NCBI RefSeq assembly: GCF_902506325.1
Contig: NZ_LR732328.1
Coordinates: 685,882 to 749,881 of the forward strand
Reading direction: 5' to 3'
DNA from: Limnobacter sp. 130
GTDB taxonomy: Bacteria; Pseudomonadota; Gammaproteobacteria; Burkholderiales; Burkholderiaceae_B
DNA length: 64,000 bases
Position 1 is the stretch's first letter. Every line of letters starts with the position of its first letter. A program made the translations under genes and the position numbers. Under the pieces are notes generated by a model. It was not told the DNA's origin, made no database searches, and saw only the letters and a list, made by a program, of their open reading frames with translations. Below, piece after piece: positions 29,866-39,143 of the stretch.

Positions 29866-29877
29866 AGGGGTAGTGGG

Positions 29878-31596
29878 GTGTTAAGTAATTTCCGTTTGTC
29901 CATGACTTGGGTGCACACCTGGTTTGGTTTGGTGTTGGGTTTTGTGTTGATGGTCTGTTTTTTCTTCGGATCACTGTCGGTGTTCGACCGTGAAATAGAC
30001 CGTTGGGCCATTCCCGAAACACGCTTTGAAGCCCAGCCCATGCCCTCGTTTGACAATATATTGTTGCCCGCCTTGCAACAGCTTGAACCCGATGAGGTGG
30101 ATTACGCCACGAACATGCCAAGGCTGCACGACCCAGCCAAAGGCGAAATGACTCCGCGCACTGAATTGCCTGTAGACGAATACTGGGCCTATGTGACCCA
30201 CCGCGACCCTGTTTTGGCGGCGGGCGTGGGTTACGGTGTGCCACTGGCCAAAAACCCCGAGGATCACAATCACATTCACAAAAATGTGACGCTTGATCCG
30301 CGCACGGGCGCAGTGTTGCCAGACGACAAACTGAAAATTGGCAGCCACTGGTTTTACCCCATGCACTACAGCCTGCAGTTGAAGTGGAAAAATTTGGGTA
30401 TCTGGATTGTGGGCTTGGCCGCTTTGATGATGCTTGCGGCGCTGGTCACGGGGGTCATCATGCACCGCAAGGTGTTCCGCGAGTTTTTCACTTTTCGCCC
30501 CTGGAAGCGAACTCAGCGCGCAAGCCTCGATTTACACAACCTCACCGGTGTGGTGGCTTTGCCATTTCATTTCTTTTTTGCATTCACGGGTTTGGTCATT
30601 TTCGCCAGCTTTTATTTCTTGCCCGTGACCAGCACCATGCTCGATCCGCTTCACAAACAGCATGAAATTCACGAGGCTGCCTCCACTGGGTTGCCACATG
30701 ATGCTGCGGGTGTTCCCGGCACAATGAGCAGTGTGGATGCCATGGTGGAAGAGGCCAAGCGCCATTGGGCAGACCGCGACATGGCCGGGGAAGTGGGATT
30801 CCTGGTGATGCACCATGTGGGCGATGCCAACAGTTATGTGAGCATTTACCGCGCAGGCAGCGACCGGGTTGCCTTGGTGGGAGAGGGTATTCATTTTAAA
30901 ACCAGCACCGGGGAAGTGCTTAGTGAAGACCCGCCACGCACGTCTGTTTCGGAGGTGAATGAATTTTTGACAGGTCTGCATTTGCAGCACTTTGAACACT
31001 GGTTTCTTCGCTGGCTGTATGTGTTGGGTGGTTTATTGGGTGCTGTGTGTATCGCAACCGGCTTTGTTTTCTTTGTTGAAAAACGCAAGACTCAGCACGC
31101 AAAAAGTGGCAGCAATGCCAGCCGAGTGGTCGACTCACTGGCAGTAACCACCGTAACCGGTATGGTGATGGCCGCAGTGGGCATGTTGGTGATGAATCGC
31201 ATTTTGCCACCAGACATGTTGGGCAAAGCCGATTGGGAAAAAGCAGCTTTCTGGACTGTTTGGGCTTTGAGCTTTCTGCACGCTTATGTTCGCAGCGCAC
31301 CCGTAGCGCTCGGCTTGTTCAACCCGGCCTGGCGCGAGCAATGCTGGGGAGTTGTGGCACTCAGTATTTCAGCAGTGGCGTTGAATTGGGCCACCACCGG
31401 AGATCACTTGTTTAAAACAATTTTCACCGACACTTATTGGCCTGTGGCTGGTGTTGATTTAAGCCTGTTGGCGTGTGCCTTCATTGGTGGCTGGGCGGCG
31501 TTGAAACTTGCGCGGCGCGAGCGTGGCATACCTGCATTGACTTCAAAAGGCGAGAAGCAGACTGAATCCAAAGCGGGCGAGGTGGCCCATGCCTGA
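29878..31596 (+). CDS. PepSY-associated TM protein (PiuB-like iron-regulated membrane protein)
   Basis: 572 residues from a GTG with AAGGGG upstream. It begins FRLSMTWVHTWFGLVLGFVL, the first PepSY-associated helix with conserved His, and has further helices near residues 180, 220, 380, 430 and 480. Several conserved His (HTWFG, HYSLQLKWK, HNLTGVV) may bind haem or metal. Members of this family act in ferric-siderophore reduction or related iron uptake at the inner membrane (inference by family). It lies between DUF3649 and DUF3325 genes and overlaps the latter. Confidence 0.9.
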   Translation: MLSNFRLSMTWVHTWFGLVLGFVLMVCFFFGSLSVFDREIDRWAIPETRFEAQPMPSFDNILLPALQQLEPDEVDYATNMPRLHDPAKGEMTPRTELPVDEYWAYVTHRDPVLAAGVGYGVPLAKNPEDHNHIHKNVTLDPRTGAVLPDDKLKIGSHWFYPMHYSLQLKWKNLGIWIVGLAALMMLAALVTGVIMHRKVFREFFTFRPWKRTQRASLDLHNLTGVVALPFHFFFAFTGLVIFASFYFLPVTSTMLDPLHKQHEIHEAASTGLPHDAAGVPGTMSSVDAMVEEAKRHWADRDMAGEVGFLVMHHVGDANSYVSIYRAGSDRVALVGEGIHFKTSTGEVLSEDPPRTSVSEVNEFLTGLHLQHFEHWFLRWLYVLGGLLGAVCIATGFVFFVEKRKTQHAKSGSNASRVVDSLAVTTVTGMVMAAVGMLVMNRILPPDMLGKADWEKAAFWTVWALSFLHAYVRSAPVALGLFNPAWREQCWGVVALSISAVALNWATTGDHLFKTIFTDTYWPVAGVDLSLLACAFIGGWAALKLARRERGIPALTSKGEKQTESKAGEVAHA

Positions 31597-31912
31597 AGCA
31601 CTTTACCTAACTGCCGCTGCCTTGCTCAGCATGGTGGGCATGGCTTGGCTGGCATTGTCCATGGACGTGCATTGGGCTCAAGTGAAGCAGATTCCATTGG
31701 CCGAAAGTCGCCCACCCCGAGTGGCACTGAAGGTGTTGGGTTACACCGCTTTGTTGGTATCACTGGTGGTGTGTTTGGTGGCTGACAGGCCTTCGATTGC
31801 CGCGCTGGTGTGGATTATGTTGATGGTTGGGGCGGCTGTGGCGGTGGCCTTTGCGCTTGCCAACAGGCCTGGTGTGTTGAAAGTGGTTTGTCCACTTAAC
31901 CAGAAGATATAA
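31589..31912 (+). CDS. DUF3325 membrane protein
   Basis: 107 residues with three hydrophobic helices (LYLTAAALLSMVGMAWLAL, VLGYTALLVSLVVCLVA, and IMLMVGAAVAVAFAL). It belongs to DUF3325, always found with PepSY/DUF3649 proteins in iron operons; function unknown. Its start overlaps the end of the PepSY gene by eight bases. A strong terminator closes the operon. Confidence 0.85.
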   Translation: MPEALYLTAAALLSMVGMAWLALSMDVHWAQVKQIPLAESRPPRVALKVLGYTALLVSLVVCLVADRPSIAALVWIMLMVGAAVAVAFALANRPGVLKVVCPLNQKI

Positions 31913-31947
31913 AAAAAGCCCGCTGATTGTTGCCAGCGGGCTTTTTT
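31912..31947. terminator. Bidirectional terminator between iron operon and ahpF
   Basis: GCCCGCTG pairs with CAGCGGGC, with seven A before and six T after. It serves DUF3325 on the plus strand and ahpF on the minus strand. Confidence 0.92.
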
Positions 31948-31959
31948 CAAGTCGCCAGT

Positions 31960-33531
31960 TTACTGACGAATCAAATGATCAAATGCCGCCAGGGAGGCAT
32001 TGGCACCTTCGCCCATGGCGATGATGATCTGCTTGTAAGGCGCTGTGGTGCAGTCGCCTGCGGCAAACACGCCTTCCATGCTGGTGTGGCCTTTGTGGTC
32101 CACCACGATTTCACCGTGTTTGCTCAATTCCAGCGTGCCTTTCAACCAGTCGGTGTTGGGCAGCAAACCGATTTGAACAAAAATGCCTTCCAGTTCAACC
32201 TGCTTTACTTCATCAGTGGTGCGGTCTTTGTAGCTTAGGCCATACACCTTACTGCCGTCGCCGTTCACCTCGGTGGTCAGCGCATTCAAAATCACCCGCA
32301 CATTTGGCAAGCTGTTCAGTTTTTTCTGCAGCACCGCGTCGGCTTTCAACTTGGTGTCAAATTCAAACAGGGTTACTTCTTTCACAATGCCGGCCAAATC
32401 AATAGCGGCTTCAACACCGCTGTTGCCACCACCAATCACCGCCACGCGCTTGCCCTTGTACAGGGGGCCATCGCAGTGGGGGCAATACGCCACGCCTTTG
32501 TTGCGGTATTCGGCTTCGCCGGGCACATTCATTTCGCGCCAGCGTGCGCCGGTGCTTAGAATAATGGTTTTGCTGGTCAGCTTGGCGCCATTTTCCAGCT
32601 CCACTTCAACCTTGCCATCCGCAAGTTTTTGCAAGGCTTTGGCGCGTTGCAAACTCATCACGTCAATGTCGTATTCCTTCACGTGTTGTTCCAGTGCAGC
32701 CACCAGTTTTGGGCCTTCTGTTTCTTTCACGGAAATGAAGTTTTCAATGCCGAGCGTATCCAATACCTGGCCACCAAATTTCTCGGTAAGCACACCGGTT
32801 TTCACGCCTTTGCGCGCGGCGTAAATTGCAGCGGCAGCACCTGCTGGACCACCGCCTACAATCAACACATCAAACTCGCCTTTGGCGTTCAGTTTGGCTG
32901 CGTCTTTTTCAGCAGCGCCAGTGTCCAGCTTGGCGATAATTTCTTCCAGCGTCATGCGACCTGAGCCAAAACTTTCGTTGCTGTCACCTTGGGTGCCCTG
33001 AAACACGGTGGGCACGGCCATCACCTTGCGCTGCTCCACCAGTGGCTGGAACATGCCACCATCAATCATGGTGTGGCTGAAAGCCGGGTTCAGCGCGGCA
33101 ATGGTGTTCAATGCCTGAACAACATCCGGGCAGTTGTGGCAGCTCAACGAAATCACGGTTTCAAAGTGAGCGCCATTTGCGGGTGCCTGCAAACCCTTGA
33201 TTTGTTCAATCACGTCTGCTTCCACCTTGGGTGGGTGTCCACCCACGTGCAGCAAGCCCAGTAGCAGCGATGTAAATTCATGGCCCATGGGCAAACCGGC
33301 GAAACGCACGCGGCCTTCTTCGCCTTGCTTGGCAATCGAGAAGGAGGGGCGCAGGTTGTAGTCGCCGTCCAGGCGCACGGAAACCTGGTTTGAACACTCT
33401 GCGATTTCTTGTACAAGCTGTTCCATATCGCGCGCTTTGTCGCTGTTGTCGAGCGAGGCCACCAATTCAATGGGGTGCCGCAGCATCTGCAGATAGGTCT
33501 TCAGTTGTTGTTTGATGTTTGCGTCGAGCAT
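31960..33531 (-). CDS. ahpF: Alkyl hydroperoxide reductase subunit F
   Basis: 523-residue FAD-dependent NADH:peroxiredoxin reductase that reduces AhpC. An N-terminal double thioredoxin-like domain holds the redox pair [10 protein letters not shown] near residue 130. The thioredoxin-reductase-like part has [14 protein letters not shown] for [21 protein letters not shown] for NADH and the active CPHC in [11 protein letters not shown]. Length and layout match AhpF. It lies downstream of ahpC on the same strand, separated by 97 bases containing a hairpin. Confidence 0.97.
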   Translation of the reverse strand: MLDANIKQQLKTYLQMLRHPIELVASLDNSDKARDMEQLVQEIAECSNQVSVRLDGDYNLRPSFSIAKQGEEGRVRFAGLPMGHEFTSLLLGLLHVGGHPPKVEADVIEQIKGLQAPANGAHFETVISLSCHNCPDVVQALNTIAALNPAFSHTMIDGGMFQPLVEQRKVMAVPTVFQGTQGDSNESFGSGRMTLEEIIAKLDTGAAEKDAAKLNAKGEFDVLIVGGGPAGAAAAIYAARKGVKTGVLTEKFGGQVLDTLGIENFISVKETEGPKLVAALEQHVKEYDIDVMSLQRAKALQKLADGKVEVELENGAKLTSKTIILSTGARWREMNVPGEAEYRNKGVAYCPHCDGPLYKGKRVAVIGGGNSGVEAAIDLAGIVKEVTLFEFDTKLKADAVLQKKLNSLPNVRVILNALTTEVNGDGSKVYGLSYKDRTTDEVKQVELEGIFVQIGLLPNTDWLKGTLELSKHGEIVVDHKGHTSMEGVFAAGDCTTAPYKQIIIAMGEGANASLAAFDHLIRQ

Positions 33532-33575
33532 GGGGTACTCCGGGGGATGTTCTTCATGTGTTTTTGAACATGGGG

Positions 33576-33596
33576 CCGCTCCCTTGTGGGGAGCGG
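33576..33596 (-). promoter_or_regulatory. Hairpin between ahpC and ahpF
   Basis: CCGCTCCC pairs with GGGAGCGG around a five-base loop. No T tract follows on the minus strand. It is placed to lower ahpF relative to ahpC, either by stabilising the ahpC message or by partial termination. Confidence 0.6.
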
Positions 33597-33628
33597 TTTA
33601 CTACTACCAATTCAAAGGTGATTTGAAT

Positions 33629-34192
33629 TTAGATCTTGCCAACCAGGTCCAGTGATGGAGTCAAAGCGGCGTCGCCTTCTTTCCACTTGGCTGGGCAAGC
33701 CTGGCCTGGGTTCTTGGCGATGTACTGGGCGGCTTGAATTTTGCGCTTCAGTTCAGATGCGTCACGGCCAATGCCCAGGTCGTGCACTTCCATGACCTTG
33801 ATCACGCCCTGTGGGTCGAGTACGAATGTACCGCGCAGTGCCAAACCTTCTTCTTCAATCATCACGTCGAAGTTACGTGTGATCTGGCCGGTGGGGTCAC
33901 CGATCATTGGGAAGCGGATTTTACCGATTGTTTCTGTGGCGTCAGCCCAGGCTTTGTGGGTGTAGTGGGTGTCGGTGGACACAGAGAACACTTCCACGCC
34001 CATGGCTTTCAATTCTTCGTACTGGTCAGCCAGGTCGCCCAATTCAGTGGGGCATACGAATGTGAAGTCGGCAGGGTAGAAGAAGAAAACGGACCACTTG
34101 CCCAGCACGTCGGCTTCGGTCAGGTTGATTTCTTTGCCATTCCAGTACGCAGTGGCTTTGAACGGCTTGATTGTGGTGTTGATCAGAGACAT
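33629..34192 (-). CDS. ahpC: Alkyl hydroperoxide reductase subunit C (peroxiredoxin)
   Basis: 187-residue typical 2-Cys peroxiredoxin that reduces hydrogen peroxide and organic peroxides. The peroxidatic Cys is in [13 protein letters not shown] near residue 48 and the resolving Cys in [12 protein letters not shown] near residue 166. GGAGG lies seven or eight bases before the ATG. A good sigma-70 promoter and a weak OxyR-like site lie upstream, consistent with peroxide induction. Partner of AhpF downstream. Confidence 0.97.
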   Translation of the reverse strand: MSLINTTIKPFKATAYWNGKEINLTEADVLGKWSVFFFYPADFTFVCPTELGDLADQYEELKAMGVEVFSVSTDTHYTHKAWADATETIGKIRFPMIGDPTGQITRNFDVMIEEEGLALRGTFVLDPQGVIKVMEVHDLGIGRDASELKRKIQAAQYIAKNPGQACPAKWKEGDAALTPSLDLVGKI

Positions 34193-34242
34193 TTGCAGTC
34201 CTCCAAAAAGTTAATGAACAGTTAGTAATTTAATTCCATGCC

Positions 34243-34271
34243 ATTTTAACCAAAATATTGTGCGATTGCAA
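34243..34271 (-). promoter_or_regulatory. Sigma-70 promoter of ahpC
   Basis: On the minus strand TTGCAA (34266-34271) and TAAAAT (34243-34248) are separated by 17 bp, giving a start about 45 bases before the ahpC ATG. Confidence 0.7.
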
Positions 34272-34294
34272 AATTTAATGGATTAATTGTATTG

Positions 34295-34309
34295 ATTCAT
34301 AAAAGCTAT
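34295..34309 (-). promoter_or_regulatory. OxyR-like half site upstream of ahpC
   Basis: ATTCATAAAAGCTAT matches the OxyR 15-mer (ATAG-n-T-nnn-A-n-CTAT) at 8 of 10 fixed positions, just upstream of the -35. The companion 15-mer 22 bases away is a poor match, so this is tentative. Confidence 0.3.
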
Positions 34310-34587
34310 TGAATGATGTTTCTCACTGTATGTGGAAATAAGTCTCTAGTTCAAAAGGGAAAAGGGTTTCAGCAATTTATTGAAAAAATGAAATTGAGAA
34401 TTGTTTTGAAGAATAACTCTAAAAATTTGATTGATTGATCGAGTTAAATGCCAAAAGGAATTTTTTCTGTTGCGTTGCAATATTTTCGAATCTTGAACTG
34501 GTAAACGTGAGTATCTTTGAGCGCGTTAGTTATGGATCGCCCGAAATCAGTTAATTCCAATTTCAACGGGCATTCAAGGAGATAGCG
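34310..34587. other. AT-rich intergenic region between ahpC and the DUF4382 gene
   Basis: With the ahpC promoter part it makes about 395 bases without a gene. It is AT-rich, has TTGATTGATTGATC-like short repeats near 34429, and no convincing frame. The DUF4382 gene has CAAGGAG upstream of its ATG, but a clear promoter for it is not visible. Confidence 0.4.
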
Positions 34588-35940
34588 ATGCACAAGAGAA
34601 AAACATTCATTCAATCCACATTGGCGGTTACCTGTGCGGCACTGTTCGTTGCAGCGTGTGGAGGCGGTGGCGATGATTCTGCCGGAACAGGTACATTGCG
34701 TACCGCAATGACCGATGCACCGTCTTGTGGTTACGACAATGTCTTTGTGACCGTTGATCGCATTCGGGTGAACAACAGCGCCAACGCAGAACCCGATGGT
34801 GCGGGCTGGTCGGAAGTGGTGCTGGAACAGCCGCGTCAAATTGATTTGCTTGATTTACAGAATGGCGTGATCGAGGAACTTGGCGAGGTCACCTTGCCTG
34901 TTGGTCGGGTGCAGCAGGTTCGTTTGGTATTGGTGGACAATGCGACTGCCGATCCTGCCGACATTGAATTTGATCCCGACGCAGACCCAAGCCGCGCACC
35001 CAACCATGTGGTATTTAGCGCCGGTGGTTTCGAAGATTTGAAAACACCGAGTGGCCAGCAAAGCGGTGTGAAGATCAATGTGGGCATTGATGTGGCCGAG
35101 GGGCAGGTGGCCGATTTGCTGATTGATTTTGATGCATGTCAGTCGGTGGTAGAGGCCGGTGGCTCAGGCAACTTTTTGCTGAAACCGGTGCTCACAGCGA
35201 TTCCCCGTTTGTCGTCGGGCGTGCGTGGTTCTGTGGCCGATGCCCTGGTGCCCGAGGGTGTGAGTGTTTCTCTTCAGCAAGATGGTGAAGTGGTTCGTGC
35301 CACTGCGCCAATCGAGTCAACAGACCTTGATGAGAACGGCAACTTCATTCTGGCGCAGGTTACGCCCGGCACCTATGATTTGGTGTTCACAGCGCCTGGT
35401 TTCGTCACCAAAGTGGTCACCGATGTGGTGGTACCCGAGGGCGAATTGGTGAACCTGGATCCAGATTCAACTACCGCGGTTGACGAGAATGAAATTGTGT
35501 TGCTGCCAGCAACTGTTGAAGGTGATGCGGTTGGTACAGTGACCAACACCGACGATATGAAGCCCGCCACTTTTGTGGACATTACGCAAACCTTGTCTGT
35601 GGGTGCCACTGTGCTGATCAATTCGGCTCAGCTGTCGTATGAAACCTTTGACTCGGCTGGCATGGTGACCGGCATGGGAGACACGGCTGGCTACTCATTC
35701 ACCTTGCCGGTGGATGCGCCTGAGGTAGCGCCGTACACATCAACTGGCACGTTCAACTTCACCATCGACACCGCAGTGGAAGGGGATTACATGGTCATGG
35801 CCATTGCCGAGCCCGTGGATTTAACACCGGTGGTACAAACTGCAGCAGCCAGTTTTGATCCCGGATTTGTGGGCACCGTAGATGCGCCTCGTGAAGTCAT
35901 CACCAATGACTTCGATTTCTCAAGCGCACCAGCACCTTGA
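34588..35940 (+). CDS. DUF4382 domain lipoprotein with carboxypeptidase-regulatory-like domain
   Basis: 450 residues. The signal sequence ends FVAACGGGG, a lipobox with Cys22. About residues 30-200 form a DUF4382 domain (GTLRTAMTDAPSCGYDNVFV, VFVTVDRIRV, VRLVLVDN). About residues 205-300 form a CarboxypepD_reg-like beta domain (VRGSVADALVPEGVSVSLQQ and GTYDLVFTAPGFVTKVV). The rest is another beta-rich segment. Likely an outer-membrane-anchored surface or periplasmic binding protein; no enzyme motif. CAAGGAG lies nine bases before the ATG. Convergent with a TetR gene four bases away. Confidence 0.85.
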   Translation: MHKRKTFIQSTLAVTCAALFVAACGGGGDDSAGTGTLRTAMTDAPSCGYDNVFVTVDRIRVNNSANAEPDGAGWSEVVLEQPRQIDLLDLQNGVIEELGEVTLPVGRVQQVRLVLVDNATADPADIEFDPDADPSRAPNHVVFSAGGFEDLKTPSGQQSGVKINVGIDVAEGQVADLLIDFDACQSVVEAGGSGNFLLKPVLTAIPRLSSGVRGSVADALVPEGVSVSLQQDGEVVRATAPIESTDLDENGNFILAQVTPGTYDLVFTAPGFVTKVVTDVVVPEGELVNLDPDSTTAVDENEIVLLPATVEGDAVGTVTNTDDMKPATFVDITQTLSVGATVLINSAQLSYETFDSAGMVTGMGDTAGYSFTLPVDAPEVAPYTSTGTFNFTIDTAVEGDYMVMAIAEPVDLTPVVQTAAASFDPGFVGTVDAPREVITNDFDFSSAPAP

Positions 35941-35944
35941 TTAT

Positions 35945-36544
35945 TCAACCCTGGTGTTGAGCCAGCCCCGCCCAAAGCAGATTAAACATGGTGTTGATCA
36001 CCGTGGCTTTGGGCACCAGGGGCTGCGTTAACCACCACTTCGCCAGTTGTTCACCCGCGCCCGACAAGGCGTGGGCTGTGGCTACAATTTCTTCGTCAGA
36101 CACCACACCTTTCAGATCACTCAGCAACGTTGCAATGCGATTGACTGTGTCAAAACGCAGTTGACTGGCTGCAACCGAGGCGGGTCCTGCCACTGCGGCA
36201 CCACTGTCGTAGAGAAAACGAAACGCATCGCGCTCGCATTCAACAAAGGCAAAATAGCCCTCGATACCTCCACGCAAGCGACCTTGCAAACCTTCGCCTT
36301 TCAAGGCGTGATCAACAATGTAAGCATTGAGCACGTCGCGGGCTTTCTTCAGGCATGCCAGGTACACGCCGTCTTTGTTGCCAAACAGTTTGTACACCAC
36401 TGGCCGGGTCACACCTGCAGCCTTGGCAATGTCTTCCATGGCCGCGCCTTGGTAGCCGCTTTCCACAAACATGCGTTGCGCAACCTCGAGCAATTGACGC
36501 TCTCGATCCTCAGGTTTCATGCGGGTTTGCGCTTGTTTTAACAT
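35945..36544 (-). CDS. TetR family regulator beside the lipoprotein hydrolase genes
   Basis: 199 residues with an N-terminal helix-turn-helix (DRERQLLEVAQRMFVESGYQ, then GAAMEDIAKAAGVTRPVVYK) and a C-terminal ligand domain. It is divergent from the large hydrolase-like lipoprotein gene; GTTACA-gtaa-TGTAAC in the shared 126-base region is a likely operator. It probably represses that operon and itself; the inducer is unknown, perhaps a lipid breakdown product. Confidence 0.88.
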   Translation of the reverse strand: MLKQAQTRMKPEDRERQLLEVAQRMFVESGYQGAAMEDIAKAAGVTRPVVYKLFGNKDGVYLACLKKARDVLNAYIVDHALKGEGLQGRLRGGIEGYFAFVECERDAFRFLYDSGAAVAGPASVAASQLRFDTVNRIATLLSDLKGVVSDEEIVATAHALSGAGEQLAKWWLTQPLVPKATVINTMFNLLWAGLAQHQG

Positions 36545-36613
36545 GTTTAACTCGTTGAATTTACAGTGGAAAAACTACACTAGACATATTACAGCTTCTT
36601 AAATTAATCTTTG

Positions 36614-36629
36614 GTTACAGTAATGTAAC
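36614..36629. promoter_or_regulatory. Inverted repeat, TetR operator candidate
   Basis: GTTACA-gtaa-TGTAAC has perfect 6-bp arms and lies between the TetR gene (35945-36544) and the divergent lipoprotein gene starting at 36671. Confidence 0.55.
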
Positions 36630-36670
36630 TTAAGGGTCGAACACAAGACCCCACGCTAAAAGAGAGAGAC

Positions 36671-39130
36671 ATGAGGACGACAAACTGGGGTGGGGCCATT
36701 GTATTGGTTTGGGCTGTGCTATTGGGCGGGTGCATGGGTGATTCTGGTTCGCCGCAAACCGACAGCCCCACAATGACCAATCCCAACGAGGAAGAATCTG
36801 ATACGCCTGTGGATTCAGACAATCCTGGTGATTCGGACGATGATGGCGAGGGTGACGGGAGTAACAGTGGTGGGGGTTCGCCACCCCTGTTTCCCAAAGA
36901 CCCGGTTGTTCGAGCCGAGCCAGCAGGAACAGGTGCAGCACCAGCGGGTGCCGAGCGTTGTGATCCACTGGACCCAGCTTATTGCCTGTTCCCGTTTCCA
37001 AACAATTACTTCACGACAGCCGACACCCAAACTGACACCAAAATGCGGGTGAATTTGAATGTGTTGGCCATGCCTAAAAATATTGTGGGCAAACCAATTG
37101 ACCCCACAGACTGGAACCGCAACGACGGATTTTCTCCAGGACAGCCCATCTTGGCGCGCGTGCCTGGTCTGGATTTACAAAAAACGGGTGCTGTACCCAT
37201 TACCCATATCGAAGCAAGTTTGCAGCGCAATCAGCCGATCGTATTGATCGACACGCTGACTTTGAAAAAGCAGCTGATTTGGGCCGAGCTCGATGCCAAC
37301 ATTACGCAAGGTCAATTGAATTTGCCCAATGCAGAGCCTGGCCCTGCCTTGCTTATTCGGGTCGCGAAAAACCTGGAACCGGGTCGCCGTTACATTGTGG
37401 CCCTGCGCAACCTGAAAAACAGTGCGGGCGACAACATCGAGCCCGGTTCAGTGTTCAAAGCCTATCGAGATGGTTTGCCCTTGGCCAACGCGGCACAAAA
37501 TGCGCGCAAGCCGCTGATGGAAAATATATTCAGTGTGTTGAGCATGGCCGGGGTTGAACGGGACAACCTTTACCTGGCCTGGGATTTCACAGTGGCCTCG
37601 GGTCGCAATCTCACGGAGCGCTTAATTCATGCGCGCGATGTATCCATTGAAGCCACTGCACAACAATCGCCCAACTTCACCATTGATGCCGTTATTGAAA
37701 ACCCTGAAAACGGATCCGCCAGTGAAATTACCGCCCGTCGAATTCGGGGGCATATTGATGTGCCGTGTTTTCTCACCAGCCCCAATTGTTTGTCGGGCGG
37801 CACTTACAACTACCCACTGGTGCCCACGGGCAGCCCGGCCACCGCATTGCCCCAACGCAACCCGTTGACACCGAATGCCAGCGTGCCTTTCATTTGTTCA
37901 ATCGCCCGCAAGAATCTGGATACCGGCGAGCCAGCGCGTGCCTCGTTGTACGGCCACGGTTTGTTGGGCTCGCGCGATGAAGGCAACACCTATGATTTGA
38001 ATGTGCGGGCCATGGCCGAACGCCACAACTTTTTGTTCTGCATGGTGGACTGGGCAGGCTTGGCCACGGGCAACCAGCCTGACGACCCGGATGACAACCG
38101 CAAGTACGATCCATTCTGGGATGCAGCTGGTGGTGACCTGGCCAGCACTGTAGCGATGTTGGCCGATTTCAGTGGTTTTAACCGTTTAACCGATCGCCTG
38201 CAGCAAGGGTTCCTGAACTTCACAATGCTTGGGCGTGCCATGATTTCCGTGAATGGTTTTTGCACGCATCCTGCTTTTCAGAAAGACGGCAAATGCCTGA
38301 TTGACCGCAGCGAACTTTTTTACGATGGCAATTCGCAAGGCGGCATCAACGGTGGACCCGTCACTGCCATTTCACCGGATATTCAAGCCGCGACACTGGG
38401 TGTGCCGGGCATGGCGTATTCTACCTTGTTGCAGCGGTCTGTTGATTTTGCACCGTATGCCCCTGCTTTTTACGAGGCTTATCCGGCCTCGCTGGATCAA
38501 CAATTCATTCTTTCGCTGATTCAAATGCTGTGGGACCGGGGCGAGAACAATGGTTACGCCTGGAGTTTGGTGCCAGGCCGGGAGTTGCCCGGAACCCGCC
38601 CGAACAAGCGCGTGTTGCTGATCCCGGCGTTTGCAGATCATCAGGTGTACATGAACACTGCCGAGGTCATGGCACGCACCATTGAAGCGCCCTTGCAATG
38701 CCCGGCGGTGGTGGGTGGGCCTTCCGCCCAGCGCGGGCCAGCGGTGCTCAAGCAAGTGCACCCCGCAGTGCGTGCTGAACAGGAGCAGTTCCCGAATGTG
38801 TCGTTTGGTCGCAGGCACCCCGATGATCATCCTTATTTTGGTTTGCCCTGCATCAAAAAGTATCCCCATGTGGGCAATGCGCTGACCGTTTGGGACAGCG
38901 GCCCCATGACCAACGCCGATGGCTCGGCCAACCCCAATGGCAGTGCGCCCCCACCACTGGACAACCAGCCAATGGCCAGTGGTTACGGTGCCGATCCGCA
39001 CGGGCATCCGAGAAATGAACAAAAAAACATGGACATGAAGGCTGCTTTCCTGAAAAAGCAGGGTGCATTGATTGATGTGTGCAACGGCATGCCTTGCAGC
39101 TCTCGCGGGTTCAACCCGTCATTGAAATAG
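36671..39130 (+). CDS. Large exported lipoprotein with serine-hydrolase-like GNSQGG motif
   Basis: 819 residues. The signal sequence ends LLGGC, a lipobox (Cys17-18 region). A low-complexity acidic linker rich in Asp/Ser/Gly spans about residues 25-75. The body has a Ser in DGNSQGGING (Ser555), the nucleophile-elbow pattern of alpha/beta hydrolases, and an ADHQVYMN segment near residue 655 that could supply acid and His. Many Cys suggest disulphides. It is probably an anchored esterase, lipase or depolymerase; substrate unknown. I do not recognise a named family. Followed by a ceramidase-like gene 13 bases on. Confidence 0.75.
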   Translation: MRTTNWGGAIVLVWAVLLGGCMGDSGSPQTDSPTMTNPNEEESDTPVDSDNPGDSDDDGEGDGSNSGGGSPPLFPKDPVVRAEPAGTGAAPAGAERCDPLDPAYCLFPFPNNYFTTADTQTDTKMRVNLNVLAMPKNIVGKPIDPTDWNRNDGFSPGQPILARVPGLDLQKTGAVPITHIEASLQRNQPIVLIDTLTLKKQLIWAELDANITQGQLNLPNAEPGPALLIRVAKNLEPGRRYIVALRNLKNSAGDNIEPGSVFKAYRDGLPLANAAQNARKPLMENIFSVLSMAGVERDNLYLAWDFTVASGRNLTERLIHARDVSIEATAQQSPNFTIDAVIENPENGSASEITARRIRGHIDVPCFLTSPNCLSGGTYNYPLVPTGSPATALPQRNPLTPNASVPFICSIARKNLDTGEPARASLYGHGLLGSRDEGNTYDLNVRAMAERHNFLFCMVDWAGLATGNQPDDPDDNRKYDPFWDAAGGDLASTVAMLADFSGFNRLTDRLQQGFLNFTMLGRAMISVNGFCTHPAFQKDGKCLIDRSELFYDGNSQGGINGGPVTAISPDIQAATLGVPGMAYSTLLQRSVDFAPYAPAFYEAYPASLDQQFILSLIQMLWDRGENNGYAWSLVPGRELPGTRPNKRVLLIPAFADHQVYMNTAEVMARTIEAPLQCPAVVGGPSAQRGPAVLKQVHPAVRAEQEQFPNVSFGRRHPDDHPYFGLPCIKKYPHVGNALTVWDSGPMTNADGSANPNGSAPPPLDNQPMASGYGADPHGHPRNEQKNMDMKAAFLKKQGALIDVCNGMPCSSRGFNPSLK

Positions 39131-39143
39131 TGGGGATGTGGCA

